Source: Bacteroidales bacterium
GTDB lineage: Bacteria; Bacteroidota; Bacteroidia; Bacteroidales; VadinHA17
Direction of reading: 5' to 3'
Assembly: GCA_003157015.1 (NCBI GenBank)
Contig: PMIJ01000211.1
Span: 44,929 to 108,928 of the forward strand
Length of the DNA stretch: 64,000 nucleotides
The first letter of the stretch is position 1. Every line of letters begins with the position of its first letter. The position numbers and the translations under genes were made by a program. Below are positions 38,421-46,925 of this stretch, in pieces. Below the pieces are notes generated by a model, which saw only the letters and a list, made by a program, of their open reading frames with translations, was not told the DNA's origin and ran no database searches.

Positions 38421-39122
38421 TCAGCCCATTTCACTTATATATTCAAGCCGACTGCTGTCAAGGATGCTTATCCTTCTTCCCGTAATCTCAAGGATTCCTT
38501 CAGAGGACATGTTTGACAGAGTTCGGATTGCATTTGAAGTTGTCATGTTTGAAAGATTGGCAAGATCTTCACGCGACATTGATACCCTGATTGATTTTCC
38601 ATCTGCTTCAAAACCATAGGTGTCGCGTAATATCAGAAGCGACTCAGCGATACGTCCCCTTACGTGTTTCTGGGTAAGCGAAACTGTCCTGTTGTTTGCT
38701 GACCATAATTCTTCGGCAATGACCTTAATAAATTTTATCGACAAGTCGGGATTTTTCTTCAGGATCTTCAAAAAGGAATTCTTTTCAAACACACAAATTG
38801 CGCAATCTTCAAGTGCGATGGCGGATACTGACCATGGAATATCAGAAAATAATGTCTTATAGCCAATGAATCCCTGCTGACGTACCATCTTAAGTATCTG
38901 ATCTCTTCCTCCAACACCTTCTTTATAAACTTTTGCCTTACCTGAAGCGAGGCATATCAACCCTCGCGGCTTTTCTCCCTGTTTAAATAAAAACCGGCCC
39001 TTTTTGATAATTGTTAGTGTATGCTGGCGGACAAGCGCTTCTTTGTCTCTCTGATTCAATGCTTTAAAAACAGAAGAAGAGCCTTCAAGACACAACTCGA
39101 TATACGGATTAAGATATTCCAT
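38421..39122 (-). CDS. Crp/Fnr family transcriptional regulator
   Basis: This 233-aa regulator has a cyclic-nucleotide-binding beta-roll (about residues 20-135: IKKGRFLFKQGEKPRGLICLASGKAKV, then IGYKTLF) and a helix-turn-helix (about 170-220: SREDLANLSNMTTSNAIRTLSNMSSEGILEI). The phosphate-cassette arginine pattern of true cAMP receptors is not evident, and no Fnr-type N-terminal cysteines are seen, so the ligand is unknown. A -7 match at 39148-39155 and a TTAACATATT tandem at 39180-39200 lie upstream. Confidence 0.9.
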   Translation of the reverse strand: MEYLNPYIELCLEGSSSVFKALNQRDKEALVRQHTLTIIKKGRFLFKQGEKPRGLICLASGKAKVYKEGVGGRDQILKMVRQQGFIGYKTLFSDIPWSVSAIALEDCAICVFEKNSFLKILKKNPDLSIKFIKVIAEELWSANNRTVSLTQKHVRGRIAESLLILRDTYGFEADGKSIRVSMSREDLANLSNMTTSNAIRTLSNMSSEGILEITGRRISILDSSRLEYISEMG

Positions 39123-39147
39123 GATTGGATCATGTTTAATAGCATTT

Positions 39148-39155
39148 CAAAGGTA
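39148..39155 (-). promoter_or_regulatory. -7 element (TACCTTTG) for the Crp/Fnr-type gene
   Basis: The minus strand reads TACCTTTG, 25 nt upstream of the start codon. Confidence 0.55.
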
Positions 39156-39248
39156 GCAAAAGAAATTGATGAAATCTAAATTAACATATTTTAACATATT
39201 CAATTACAGGTAGTTGTAAGGATCACAGCAACAGTTTTTTGCAGAAGG

Positions 39249-40907
39249 TCATAATAAGTACCTTGCTACAAGAGGCATTCTTCTTCCAACTCCGAAGGCC
39301 TTTGATGAAATTCTAAGCACAGGTGGAGCCTGGTATCTTTTGTACTCATTGAAATCAATCATCCTGATTACTTTTAAAACAGTGTCGCCGTCAGCTCCTT
39401 CTTTTATAATGCGGCCGGCAGGCTTCTGAAGTTCTATGTATTGGTACAATATTGAATCAAGAATCTTATAATCCGGAAGTGAATCAGTATCAAACTGATC
39501 GGGTCTCAATTCGGCAGATGGCAATTTTCTGATTATGTTTTCAGGAATAATTTCTTTTTCCATGTTAATGTATTCAGCTATCCTGTAAACATCAGTTTTA
39601 TACACATCCCCGATTACGGATAAACCTCCCGCCATATCTCCATAGAGAGTACCATAACCGACTGCAGCTTCGCTTTTATTAGATGTGTTCAATACAATGC
39701 ATCCGAATTTATTCGAGACAGCCATCAGAAGAATGGCTCTGATTCGTGCCTGTATATTCTCCTCGGTAACATCGGTATTCAACCCTCTGAAAACAGGTTC
39801 AAGGTCTTCCTCAAAAGCTCTGAATGGCTTTTCAATATTTACAATATCATACTGAACATTTAGAATCCTGGCAAGAGTAACAGCATCTCTGACAGAATGA
39901 TCTGATGAGTAACGGGAAGGCATAAGTAGGACCCTGACATTTTCATTACCCAGAGCTTTAACAGCAAGACAAAGACAAATAGCCGAGTCTATGCCACCAG
40001 AAAGTCCGATAACACTGCTTTTTAAACCAGTTTTGTTGAAATAATCACGTAATCCTGTAACTAAAGCTTTGTATATAAGAGAAATGGAATCACTCTTGAT
40101 GTTATTGCCGGTTATTGATTCTGATTTAATACTTTCAAATGAGTAAGTTTCCACAGCTTCCTCGAAAAATGGCAGCTGCTTATATATTTTACCCTTTTCA
40201 TTTATAATGACTGAAGCGCCATCAAATATAAGTTCGGTATTTGCTCCTGTCTGGTTGACTGAAATAACAGGTATTTTGTATTTTATAGCTTTAGATATAA
40301 ATATGTTTTCCTTAGCTTCAATTTTGGAATATGAGAATGGCGAAGCTGCGATATTGATTATTAAATCAGGGTTTTGTTTTACAAGCTCTTCCATTGGCGA
40401 GACCGTATAAAGCCTGGTCTTTTCGAACTCGTTATCGAAAGGCTGTTCGTCCCAGAGATCCTCGCAGATTGTTATGGCCAGCCTTAATCCTTTGAATGAA
40501 AAAACAGAGAACTCTTTCTCAGGTTCAAAATACCTGTACTCGTCGAATATATCATAAGTTGGCAGAAGTGCTTTATTAGCACTGAAAATAATTTTCCCTT
40601 CAGACAACAATAGAGCCGAATTATGAAGTTTTTTGCCTTCAGGCCTTGTGTTAATAGTAGGAGAGCCTACAATTGCTGCAATTCCGGTACATTCCCTTGC
40701 TATCTCCATTACTGTCTGGTTGCATTTTTCAATAAAATCAATCCGGTCAAGCAGGTCAAGCGGTGGGTATCCTGGGATACATAGTTCTGAAAAAATAATA
40801 AGATCCGATCCGACTGCTTTTGCCTTTTTGATTGCGTTGCAGATCAATTCTTTATTCCCGGAAAAATTTCCAATATGATAATTCAGTTGAGCAACAGTAA
40901 ATTTCAT
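39249..40907 (-). CDS. nadE: Glutamine-dependent NAD+ synthase
   Basis: The start at 40907 (MKFTVAQLNYHIGNFSGN) is preferred over the in-frame ATG at 40934, which overlaps the preceding gene. The 552-aa product has an N-terminal nitrilase-like glutaminase with the Glu-Lys-Cys triad region (FSELCIPGYPPLD, NKALLPTYDIFDEYRYF, ITICEDLWDEQPF) and a C-terminal ATP-pyrophosphatase domain (VIGLSGGIDSAICL, then NTSNKSEAAVGYGTLYGD). It makes NAD+ from nicotinate adenine dinucleotide using glutamine. It begins 10 nt after the outer-membrane barrel gene and is co-transcribed with it. Confidence 0.95.
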   Translation of the reverse strand: MKFTVAQLNYHIGNFSGNKELICNAIKKAKAVGSDLIIFSELCIPGYPPLDLLDRIDFIEKCNQTVMEIARECTGIAAIVGSPTINTRPEGKKLHNSALLLSEGKIIFSANKALLPTYDIFDEYRYFEPEKEFSVFSFKGLRLAITICEDLWDEQPFDNEFEKTRLYTVSPMEELVKQNPDLIINIAASPFSYSKIEAKENIFISKAIKYKIPVISVNQTGANTELIFDGASVIINEKGKIYKQLPFFEEAVETYSFESIKSESITGNNIKSDSISLIYKALVTGLRDYFNKTGLKSSVIGLSGGIDSAICLCLAVKALGNENVRVLLMPSRYSSDHSVRDAVTLARILNVQYDIVNIEKPFRAFEEDLEPVFRGLNTDVTEENIQARIRAILLMAVSNKFGCIVLNTSNKSEAAVGYGTLYGDMAGGLSVIGDVYKTDVYRIAEYINMEKEIIPENIIRKLPSAELRPDQFDTDSLPDYKILDSILYQYIELQKPAGRIIKEGADGDTVLKVIRMIDFNEYKRYQAPPVLRISSKAFGVGRRMPLVARYLL

Positions 40908-40917
40908 CGGTTGTTTC

Positions 40918-41625
40918 TTAAAAATTAACCCCAAACCTGAAGCTCAGGATCTTATGGGACACTTTATCTGCCGGCTGACTCCCGTTGTCTTTGGTGATGT
41001 CAAGAAAATTATTATCAAAGTTCAAACCAAAGACCAATGCCGTGGATCCGCCCATGGAGTATTCAATACCAGCAGTAACATGATAGGAAAGATTAAAAAG
41101 TCTCAATTCATTTGAGGCGTTTTCATCTGTGATATTCTGAGATGGAATATCAGCTTTTCTGCTTATCACAATTTTGGGATCCAATCCTAGATCAGTGAAG
41201 TAGGTAACGTACCCAATCTGGTTTGTCTGGAGCTTCAGCCCTATAGGAACCACGAGATATTGAATTTTATATACTACCGGATTTCCTGGCAGTAATGTTA
41301 CTTTGGATTTTGAAAATTCCAGGACTGTTGTGTCGCTGCTGATCAGTCTGCCTCCTGCTCTCATCAGACTTATTCCGGACGAAAACGAATAGTTTGGTGT
41401 GAAATACTTATTATATGTAAGTCCAAAACTGAAACCGGCCCTTGCCCCATTATTTTGGACCTGCCTGATATCGGTCGAGAACCAGCTTAAAAGAGGATCA
41501 GCATGAATTCCAAGACTTATTCTCTGCTGGGCGTTTGAAGCAATTGAAAAGAATATTAATAAAAGGATGAGAGAATTTTTATTAACTCCTGATTTTAAAA
41601 ATTGAAAATATCTTACCTTAATCAT
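40918..41625 (-). CDS. Outer-membrane beta-barrel protein, porin/PorT-like family
   Basis: This 235-aa protein has a signal peptide (hydrophobic residues 18-33, ending SNAQ) and alternating amphipathic beta-strands: SLGIHADPLLSWF, ARAGFSFGLTYNKYFTPNYSF, then IQYLVVPIGLKLQTNQIGYVTYFTDLGLD, ending HKILSFRFGVNF with a C-terminal phenylalanine. This is the small barrel family that includes PorT of the type IX secretion system, but direct PorT identity cannot be asserted. It sits upstream of nadE and divergent from gldB, a neighbourhood resembling gliding-gene clusters in which gldB lies near nadE. Confidence 0.85.
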   Translation of the reverse strand: MIKVRYFQFLKSGVNKNSLILLLIFFSIASNAQQRISLGIHADPLLSWFSTDIRQVQNNGARAGFSFGLTYNKYFTPNYSFSSGISLMRAGGRLISSDTTVLEFSKSKVTLLPGNPVVYKIQYLVVPIGLKLQTNQIGYVTYFTDLGLDPKIVISRKADIPSQNITDENASNELRLFNLSYHVTAGIEYSMGGSTALVFGLNFDNNFLDITKDNGSQPADKVSHKILSFRFGVNF

Positions 41626-41660
41626 GAGGTTCTTATATTGACTAGTTCTGATGATTCATT

Positions 41661-41758
41661 TCTGCCACAAAGGCACGAAGGCACAAAGAATCACCAAGGT
41701 AAAAACTCGAATCTTGAGAGTATTGGAGAAACTTTGTGTCATTGTGATCTGGCGGCTA
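41661..41758. repeat. CTTTGTG-type inverted repeat, copy G
   Basis: The left arm is GCCACAAAGGCACGAAGGCACAAAG; the right arm is ACTTTGTGTCATTGTGATCTGGCGGC. It lies in the 268-nt divergent spacer between the barrel gene and gldB. Confidence 0.6.
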
Positions 41759-41893
41759 TAAATAAGATCATTATTGTTTCAATTTCATTTCTTTTGTAAA
41801 AGTAGCAAATAATAAGGGAAGTTATTATATCGTTTAGTTTAGTACTCTTGTAAAGCAAAAAGTACGTATTTTAGAATGCTAAAAAAGAATGAT

Positions 41894-42916
41894 ATGAGAA
41901 TCCGTTATGTTCCTGTTATTTTTCTGGTTCTGGTTGCCATAGCAACAACTTCCTGCAAAAAAAATCCGTATAAAGTCAACACATCATCAATTAAAGTCAA
42001 AATTGAAATAAAGAGACTCGAGAAAGATCTCTTCACATTGAATCCTGATGAAGTAATACCGATGGTTCCCACGCTCAAAAAGAAATATGGCGGTTTCCTT
42101 CAGCTTTTTAGTTCCGTGATAAATACAGGTGACATTGATGAATCATCCTTTGGCGATATGCTTCTCCGGTTTTGTTCCGATAAACAGAATAATGAAGTTT
42201 ATGCCCTTACTATGGAAAAATATCCCGACGTTACGAAAATAGAAAAAGGGCTGCAGGAAGCTTTCATGCATTATCTTTATTATTTCCCCGGGAAAAATGT
42301 CCCGGCAGTTTTCACTTGTATCACAGGTTTTAATAACAGCATCATTACAGGAGATTCTTTACTTGGCGTGAGCCTTGACAGATACCTAGGTGCCGATTGT
42401 GAATATTATCCAAGACTAAGTATTTACAAATATCTTTCTGCAAAGATGACTCCTGAGAATATTGTTCCTGATTGTATGTACGGGTGGGCTGCCTCAGATT
42501 GGGCCTTTACAACGCTTAATTACCCAGCTGACAATGTACTGGCAGAAATTTTACATTATGGCAAACTTAAATACTTTGAAAAATGTATGCTGCCGGAAAC
42601 ACCCGATGAAATTATCTTTGGTTTCACAGTTGGTCAGATGAAATTCTGCATGAATAATGAAAGCCTGATGTGGCAATATCTGGTTGAGAATAATCTTCTT
42701 TTCAGCAGCGATCAGCTTAATATACGCAAGCTCACCGGAGAAGCTCCTTTTACAGGTTATTTTACAAAGGAATCGCCTGGACAGGCAGCCATATGGTTGG
42801 GTTTCAGGATTATCGAATCGTATATGATGAAAAATTCAGATATAAGAATGGAGGATATGATTAGAAATACTGATGTTCAGGCGATCCTTGAAAAAGCTAA
42901 ATACAACCCACAATGA
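41894..42916 (+). CDS. gldB: GldB family lipoprotein
   Basis: The ATG at 41894 (MRIRYVPVIFLVLVAIATTSC) is preferred over an ATG 18 nt earlier because the lipoprotein signal then has normal length, with cysteine at the lipobox. The mature part has the GldB-type sequence IEIKRLEKDLF near the start, then FTCITGFNNSIITGDSLLGVSLDRYLG, then YPRLSIYKYLSAKMTPENIVPDCMYGWA. The fold is peptidase-like in some profiles, but the role is known only genetically: GldB is needed for gliding in Flavobacterium. Many non-gliding Bacteroidota keep it. GldC is not next to it. Confidence 0.85.
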   Translation: MRIRYVPVIFLVLVAIATTSCKKNPYKVNTSSIKVKIEIKRLEKDLFTLNPDEVIPMVPTLKKKYGGFLQLFSSVINTGDIDESSFGDMLLRFCSDKQNNEVYALTMEKYPDVTKIEKGLQEAFMHYLYYFPGKNVPAVFTCITGFNNSIITGDSLLGVSLDRYLGADCEYYPRLSIYKYLSAKMTPENIVPDCMYGWAASDWAFTTLNYPADNVLAEILHYGKLKYFEKCMLPETPDEIIFGFTVGQMKFCMNNESLMWQYLVENNLLFSSDQLNIRKLTGEAPFTGYFTKESPGQAAIWLGFRIIESYMMKNSDIRMEDMIRNTDVQAILEKAKYNPQ

Positions 42917-42923
42917 AAATAAA

Positions 42924-42960
42924 AAGGGACATATCGAAATATGCCCCTTATTTAGTTTTT
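42924..42960. terminator. Terminator between gldB and the ferredoxin gene
   Basis: AAGGGACATAT, loop CGAA, ATATGCCCCTT (one mismatch), followed by T-rich ATTTAGTTTTT. It lies 8 nt past the gldB stop and is flanked by A-rich DNA on the other side, so it could serve both converging genes. Confidence 0.8.
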
Positions 42961-42971
42961 AGAATGTGTTA

Positions 42972-43139
42972 CTATGCCGGATGAATAGCCTCAACTGGGC
43001 AGACATCAGAACAAGCACCACAGTCAGTGCAGACATCCGGATCAATTTTATAGATGTCGCCTTCTGATATTGCTTCAACGGGACATTCATCGATACATGT
43101 TCCGCAAGCAGTACAATCATCATTAATTTTGTAAGCCAT
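42972..43139 (-). CDS. 2[4Fe-4S] ferredoxin
   Basis: A 55-codon gene reading MAYKINDDCTACGTCIDECP and so on, ending CSDVCPVEAIHPA. Two CxxCxxCxxxCP motifs are present (CTACGTCIDECP and CTDCGACSDVCP), the pattern of clostridial-type bacterial ferredoxins with two cubane clusters. It carries low-potential electrons for enzymes such as 2-oxoacid oxidoreductases; the partner is not in the window. It has its own promoter match at 43178-43185 and ends at the terminator shared with gldB. Confidence 0.97.
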   Translation of the reverse strand: MAYKINDDCTACGTCIDECPVEAISEGDIYKIDPDVCTDCGACSDVCPVEAIHPA

Positions 43140-43177
43140 TTCAATTATTTTTTTGATTAACTAATTATATTTGCGCA

Positions 43178-43185
43178 CAAAATTA
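43178..43185 (-). promoter_or_regulatory. -7 element (TAATTTTG) for the ferredoxin gene
   Basis: The minus strand matches TAnnTTTG, 38 nt before the ferredoxin start codon. Confidence 0.55.
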
Positions 43186-43366
43186 CCTTATTTTTTTTAA
43201 TTCAAAAAGAAACATGAAAAATATATGGTTATATATGTCAAATACGATTTAATGTTTCAACAACTGAATTGACCACTCTTTAGCAATCAGGATTGTTTTT
43301 AGGGTACCTTTGTGATCCCGATATATTTTTGATTTCCGGCATTACCGAATCTATTATGACAGGCAA

Positions 43367-46300
43367 TTAAAAGTCGAGACTGAACGACAAATAGAAAATT
43401 CTGGGAAGGACGTACCCGTTTTCGACACCCCAGGCCCAGTCGGTTCTTACAAAATATCCTAGAATCTGAGCTCTAAGACCTGCACCAAAACCTTCTACTA
43501 TCGGGTCCCTGTTTGAGTCAAGAGTGACTGTTACCGGGCCACTGCTAACTGTTTGAGTATCGTAGCCGTTGTTCCCGGACCATGGTGATTTTCCCGACCA
43601 GGCGGTGCCTACATCGCCGAAGCCGATTATCTGAATGCTGTTCAGAAAGTTTGACTTAAGAGGATGGCCCGCGAAGTATCTTATCACCGGCCATCTTATT
43701 TCACTGTTTATGAGAGCGAAGCTATTTCCGTTTCTTACATTTTGTGAGAATCCTCTCATGTTTGTTGCGAGGGCCTGAAATCCGTAGTTTACATTTGGAG
43801 TTACTGGTATTGTATTATCGAACATTGGTACTTTATTAAAAAGATATCCCATCCAGTTATCTACGCCTCCCAGGTAATAAAGGAGTTTTGTCGGGCCAAA
43901 TGATGTACTCGCTGCAAACCTGTTTGCCCAGATAAGATCCCTGTGTATACGGATATATTTTCTGAAATCCAATCCCAGAACAACCATATCAGATTTTTTA
44001 CTCGTAATCTCTCTGTAATATTCGCCGAATATTTTAAACCTGGTACCTAAGTAAATATTAATAGTTCTTTGGCGGGTATTGTCAAAAATCACCTCTCCCT
44101 TAAGGCTCGCCCATTGCTTTGTGATATTCGGATAGTTAAGAGTAGCCATATCGGTTGCCTGAATGACATGCCTGTCGTACCTGTATGAAAGCGTTCCTTT
44201 CAAGGCTAAAACGGGTGTAATAGGCTTGGCCATCGAAAAATGAACATCCTGTGAATAAATTTTGAAATATGTTGAATCGGAGCTTGAATAGGTCTCTCTG
44301 TGATAGATTAACTGCTTATCGAATGTACCTTTGAGGTTCTCAATGCTAAGCAAGTATTCATTGCTATCGAAATTTCCGGCAAATCTGAACCCTCCTGTGA
44401 TCCTGTAATCTTCAAACAAATCAACTGTTCCGATCTGTGTCAGAAGATTAACTCCCGGATTAAAATACGGTGCTCCGCCGCTATATACCTGGTATGAATT
44501 ATTGAGAAAACTAAAATCGATCTGGGTGGCAATATAATTATTATAAAAGGAAGGTTCATAAATCCTTATCAGAGGAAGATTGATATGGCCTGTATCAAGG
44601 TCGATATCCATGTATTTCTTCCGCCACAGCTGATTGTAGTAGTTTTGTTTCTCTTTTTCAAATATATAGTGGTTTATGTCGATAGGTTCGTTCTTAATAT
44701 AGTATTCATACAAAGGTTTGGTAAGGGTATCCCTTCTTTTTTTATCTTCCGAAACGAGCCACTGCCTCAGCTGTTCTATGCTGTCAGCTCTATGAAAATA
44801 ATGATTTTTCTCGTTCCGCAGCCTGGTGTTTACCATATCACCCGGAAGTATCGGATCTGACTGGCTCTGCAAACCTTTCCTCAGAACATACTGCCTGTTG
44901 GAGAACAGAACTTCAGAGAAAGGATCGCTTCCGTTCATTGCTGAAAAGTTCCGGATGTTCCTGTCATAATTAGTAAATGGCTGGGAATTAATATAATATC
45001 TGTAGTGGGCAACTGTATCAATAAAACTGATGGAGCTGTCAAATTTTGCAATGTACCTGTTAAATATCCCGTTCTGATTTCCTAAATATGTAAATTTATT
45101 CTTTGATACCTCTGAGGCCTGTAACCTGTCAGTGTATTTTCCTTCAGTGAGCCGTACCAGGACATTATTCCTTTTTGCCAGGTCATATGTAAAAAGGTCG
45201 AAAGTCTGAGATACTTTTTCAAATGGATCTGCAGTATTTGTGAGAGTATCAGATAATCTGTTTGATGAGAAGATTATCTGGTCAGGAGAATCTTTCAGGA
45301 ATGAAGGATTAAGATCATCCGCTATATCTCTGGTAATCTGTTCATTAGTCCCTGAGGCAATTGTATGAATATATATATCAGTTATACCATCCTTTACTGC
45401 TGAAAGGACAAGACGTGAACCTTCGGGAGAATATGAAAAATCGAGAACCTTATCAAAATAGAGCATAACTCTTTTTGAAGTTGTTTTTTCATCGGTCCTG
45501 TAGAAATACATCCTAAGGTCAGATTTTTCATCATTTATAAAAGTCAGAATTTTCCCGCTTGGATGCCAGGCAATTACAGGGTATGTATTATCAACGATCT
45601 GTTCGAATTTCGGTTCTTTCCTGAAGATGATTTTTCGTTTCCCGGTTGCCTGATTGTAGAGCCAAATCCGTTTCCTTCCCCAATCATTGGTTACATAGGC
45701 AATATAATCGCCTCCCGGACTGACTTTTACCTGCTGGTAGATCTGTTCTTTTTTCGACTTTCTTACAGTATTTGCATCATCCGCTGGAAGATTTTTATCA
45801 CCTGAAAACTCATCGGCGTAGAAATTTTTCCACTCTCTGAGCAAATTTTTGAGATTCTGGCCTGTTACGTAAGTCAGGCCATCGTCAACATTTTTATAAA
45901 TTTTTGTAAGATATATTATGTTGGGAATCAGCGCATCGCCATATTTTTTACCGATAAATCTCCAGAAAGATTCACCTGCTGCCACAGCATCATCATATTC
46001 CAGATGGTTGATTTTTTTATACTTCCCCGATTTGAATCCGTCTTTTACCCTGTTTTCCGCTTCATAATCCCAGTTGCCGCCTACATAACCAATGAGTCCC
46101 TTCATGTACCAGTCGGGCAAATTGATAACTGAGGAGCTTGCTATTCTGTCTTTTACATCGGCATTATATAACATTTCATTGATTATCACTTCAGTGATGG
46201 AAGCTGCTATCTGGCATTCAAATGCTTTATGATCACCTTCATAGTACAGCATCACTTTATTTTTAATGATCCTGTTGAAGCCGCCGGTATTATAAGTGCT

Positions 46301-46654
46301 CTCATCAAAAGTGACCAGCCCGATATTAGATTGTTTATACTCAGAATTTCTGTTATAGATGATGAACATAATCCTTTTCTCCAGGGTATAATCGAAAAAA
46401 TCCTCAATTTCAGCCAGTTTTTTGGTGGCATATGATGCTGTGAACTGAGCCAGATCCCGGCCGTATTCATTAAAATAGCAATCGAAATTATCGAACCTGT
46501 AGAATTGCCAGTAGAAATCGAGGTACTGAACCCTGTTTTTGCCGAAAGACATTTGCAAGCCATTATAAAACTGGCCGTATGCGTTTGAATAACACACACA
46601 CACAATGAAAATAATAACCAGTCTTTTGATAATTTTTTTTTCCAAAGTTCCCAT
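43367..46654 (-). CDS. Large envelope protein: peptidase-like domain, TolB-type beta-propeller and C-terminal surface-antigen barrel
   Basis: This 1095-aa protein has a signal sequence (residues 11-28, KRLVIIFIVCVCYSNAYG). Residues about 60-280 resemble the gluzincin-like peptidase MA/basic secretory fold, with AASITEVIINEML where HExxH would lie and then LPDWYMKGLIGYVGG. Residues about 295-560 are WD40-like/TolB propeller blades (VSPGGDYIAYVTNDWGRKRI, YSPEGSRLVLSAVKDGITDIYI, FSSNRLSD). The C-terminus (about 700-1095) is a BamA-type surface-antigen barrel (WASLKGEVIFDNTRQRT, ending YLSFSLDF). It is predicted to sit in the outer membrane with the first two parts in the periplasm. Function is unknown. 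An A9 tract and an (AC)6 tract lie near its start. Confidence 0.82.
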   Translation of the reverse strand: MGTLEKKIIKRLVIIFIVCVCYSNAYGQFYNGLQMSFGKNRVQYLDFYWQFYRFDNFDCYFNEYGRDLAQFTASYATKKLAEIEDFFDYTLEKRIMFIIYNRNSEYKQSNIGLVTFDESTYNTGGFNRIIKNKVMLYYEGDHKAFECQIAASITEVIINEMLYNADVKDRIASSSVINLPDWYMKGLIGYVGGNWDYEAENRVKDGFKSGKYKKINHLEYDDAVAAGESFWRFIGKKYGDALIPNIIYLTKIYKNVDDGLTYVTGQNLKNLLREWKNFYADEFSGDKNLPADDANTVRKSKKEQIYQQVKVSPGGDYIAYVTNDWGRKRIWLYNQATGKRKIIFRKEPKFEQIVDNTYPVIAWHPSGKILTFINDEKSDLRMYFYRTDEKTTSKRVMLYFDKVLDFSYSPEGSRLVLSAVKDGITDIYIHTIASGTNEQITRDIADDLNPSFLKDSPDQIIFSSNRLSDTLTNTADPFEKVSQTFDLFTYDLAKRNNVLVRLTEGKYTDRLQASEVSKNKFTYLGNQNGIFNRYIAKFDSSISFIDTVAHYRYYINSQPFTNYDRNIRNFSAMNGSDPFSEVLFSNRQYVLRKGLQSQSDPILPGDMVNTRLRNEKNHYFHRADSIEQLRQWLVSEDKKRRDTLTKPLYEYYIKNEPIDINHYIFEKEKQNYYNQLWRKKYMDIDLDTGHINLPLIRIYEPSFYNNYIATQIDFSFLNNSYQVYSGGAPYFNPGVNLLTQIGTVDLFEDYRITGGFRFAGNFDSNEYLLSIENLKGTFDKQLIYHRETYSSSDSTYFKIYSQDVHFSMAKPITPVLALKGTLSYRYDRHVIQATDMATLNYPNITKQWASLKGEVIFDNTRQRTINIYLGTRFKIFGEYYREITSKKSDMVVLGLDFRKYIRIHRDLIWANRFAASTSFGPTKLLYYLGGVDNWMGYLFNKVPMFDNTIPVTPNVNYGFQALATNMRGFSQNVRNGNSFALINSEIRWPVIRYFAGHPLKSNFLNSIQIIGFGDVGTAWSGKSPWSGNNGYDTQTVSSGPVTVTLDSNRDPIVEGFGAGLRAQILGYFVRTDWAWGVENGYVLPRIFYLSFSLDF

Positions 46655-46871
46655 GAAGTATCAGGATTTCAAATTAACAAATTTTGTTCCAAAAAATCCT
46701 GGCCAGACAGCAAAACTAATGATAATCTGTTTTAACTATCTAAAAATCTCAAACTTTATTATTTTTACTCAGCCAAAAATATTTAAATTCATCGGTCCGA
46801 TTTTTGCAACTTGTTCTGCAACCAAACTGTTCCGTGAATTGTCATATGAGAGAATTTGATTTTTCATTTTG

Positions 46872-46879
46872 TATATTTG
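46872..46879 (+). promoter_or_regulatory. -7 element (TATATTTG) for the DUF1573 gene
   Basis: TATATTTG, 46 nt upstream of the start codon, in a 271-nt spacer divergent from the large envelope protein gene. I see nothing else in that spacer. Confidence 0.55.
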
Positions 46880-46925
46880 TAAAAATATAGTTCTAATTCT
46901 TCAATTATTAAAATAACAGATTAAT

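Noticed and set aside
42959..43144. Minus-strand 61-codon ORF
   Set aside because: It is the wrong frame of the ferredoxin gene at 42972-43139, whose frame has two perfect cluster motifs.
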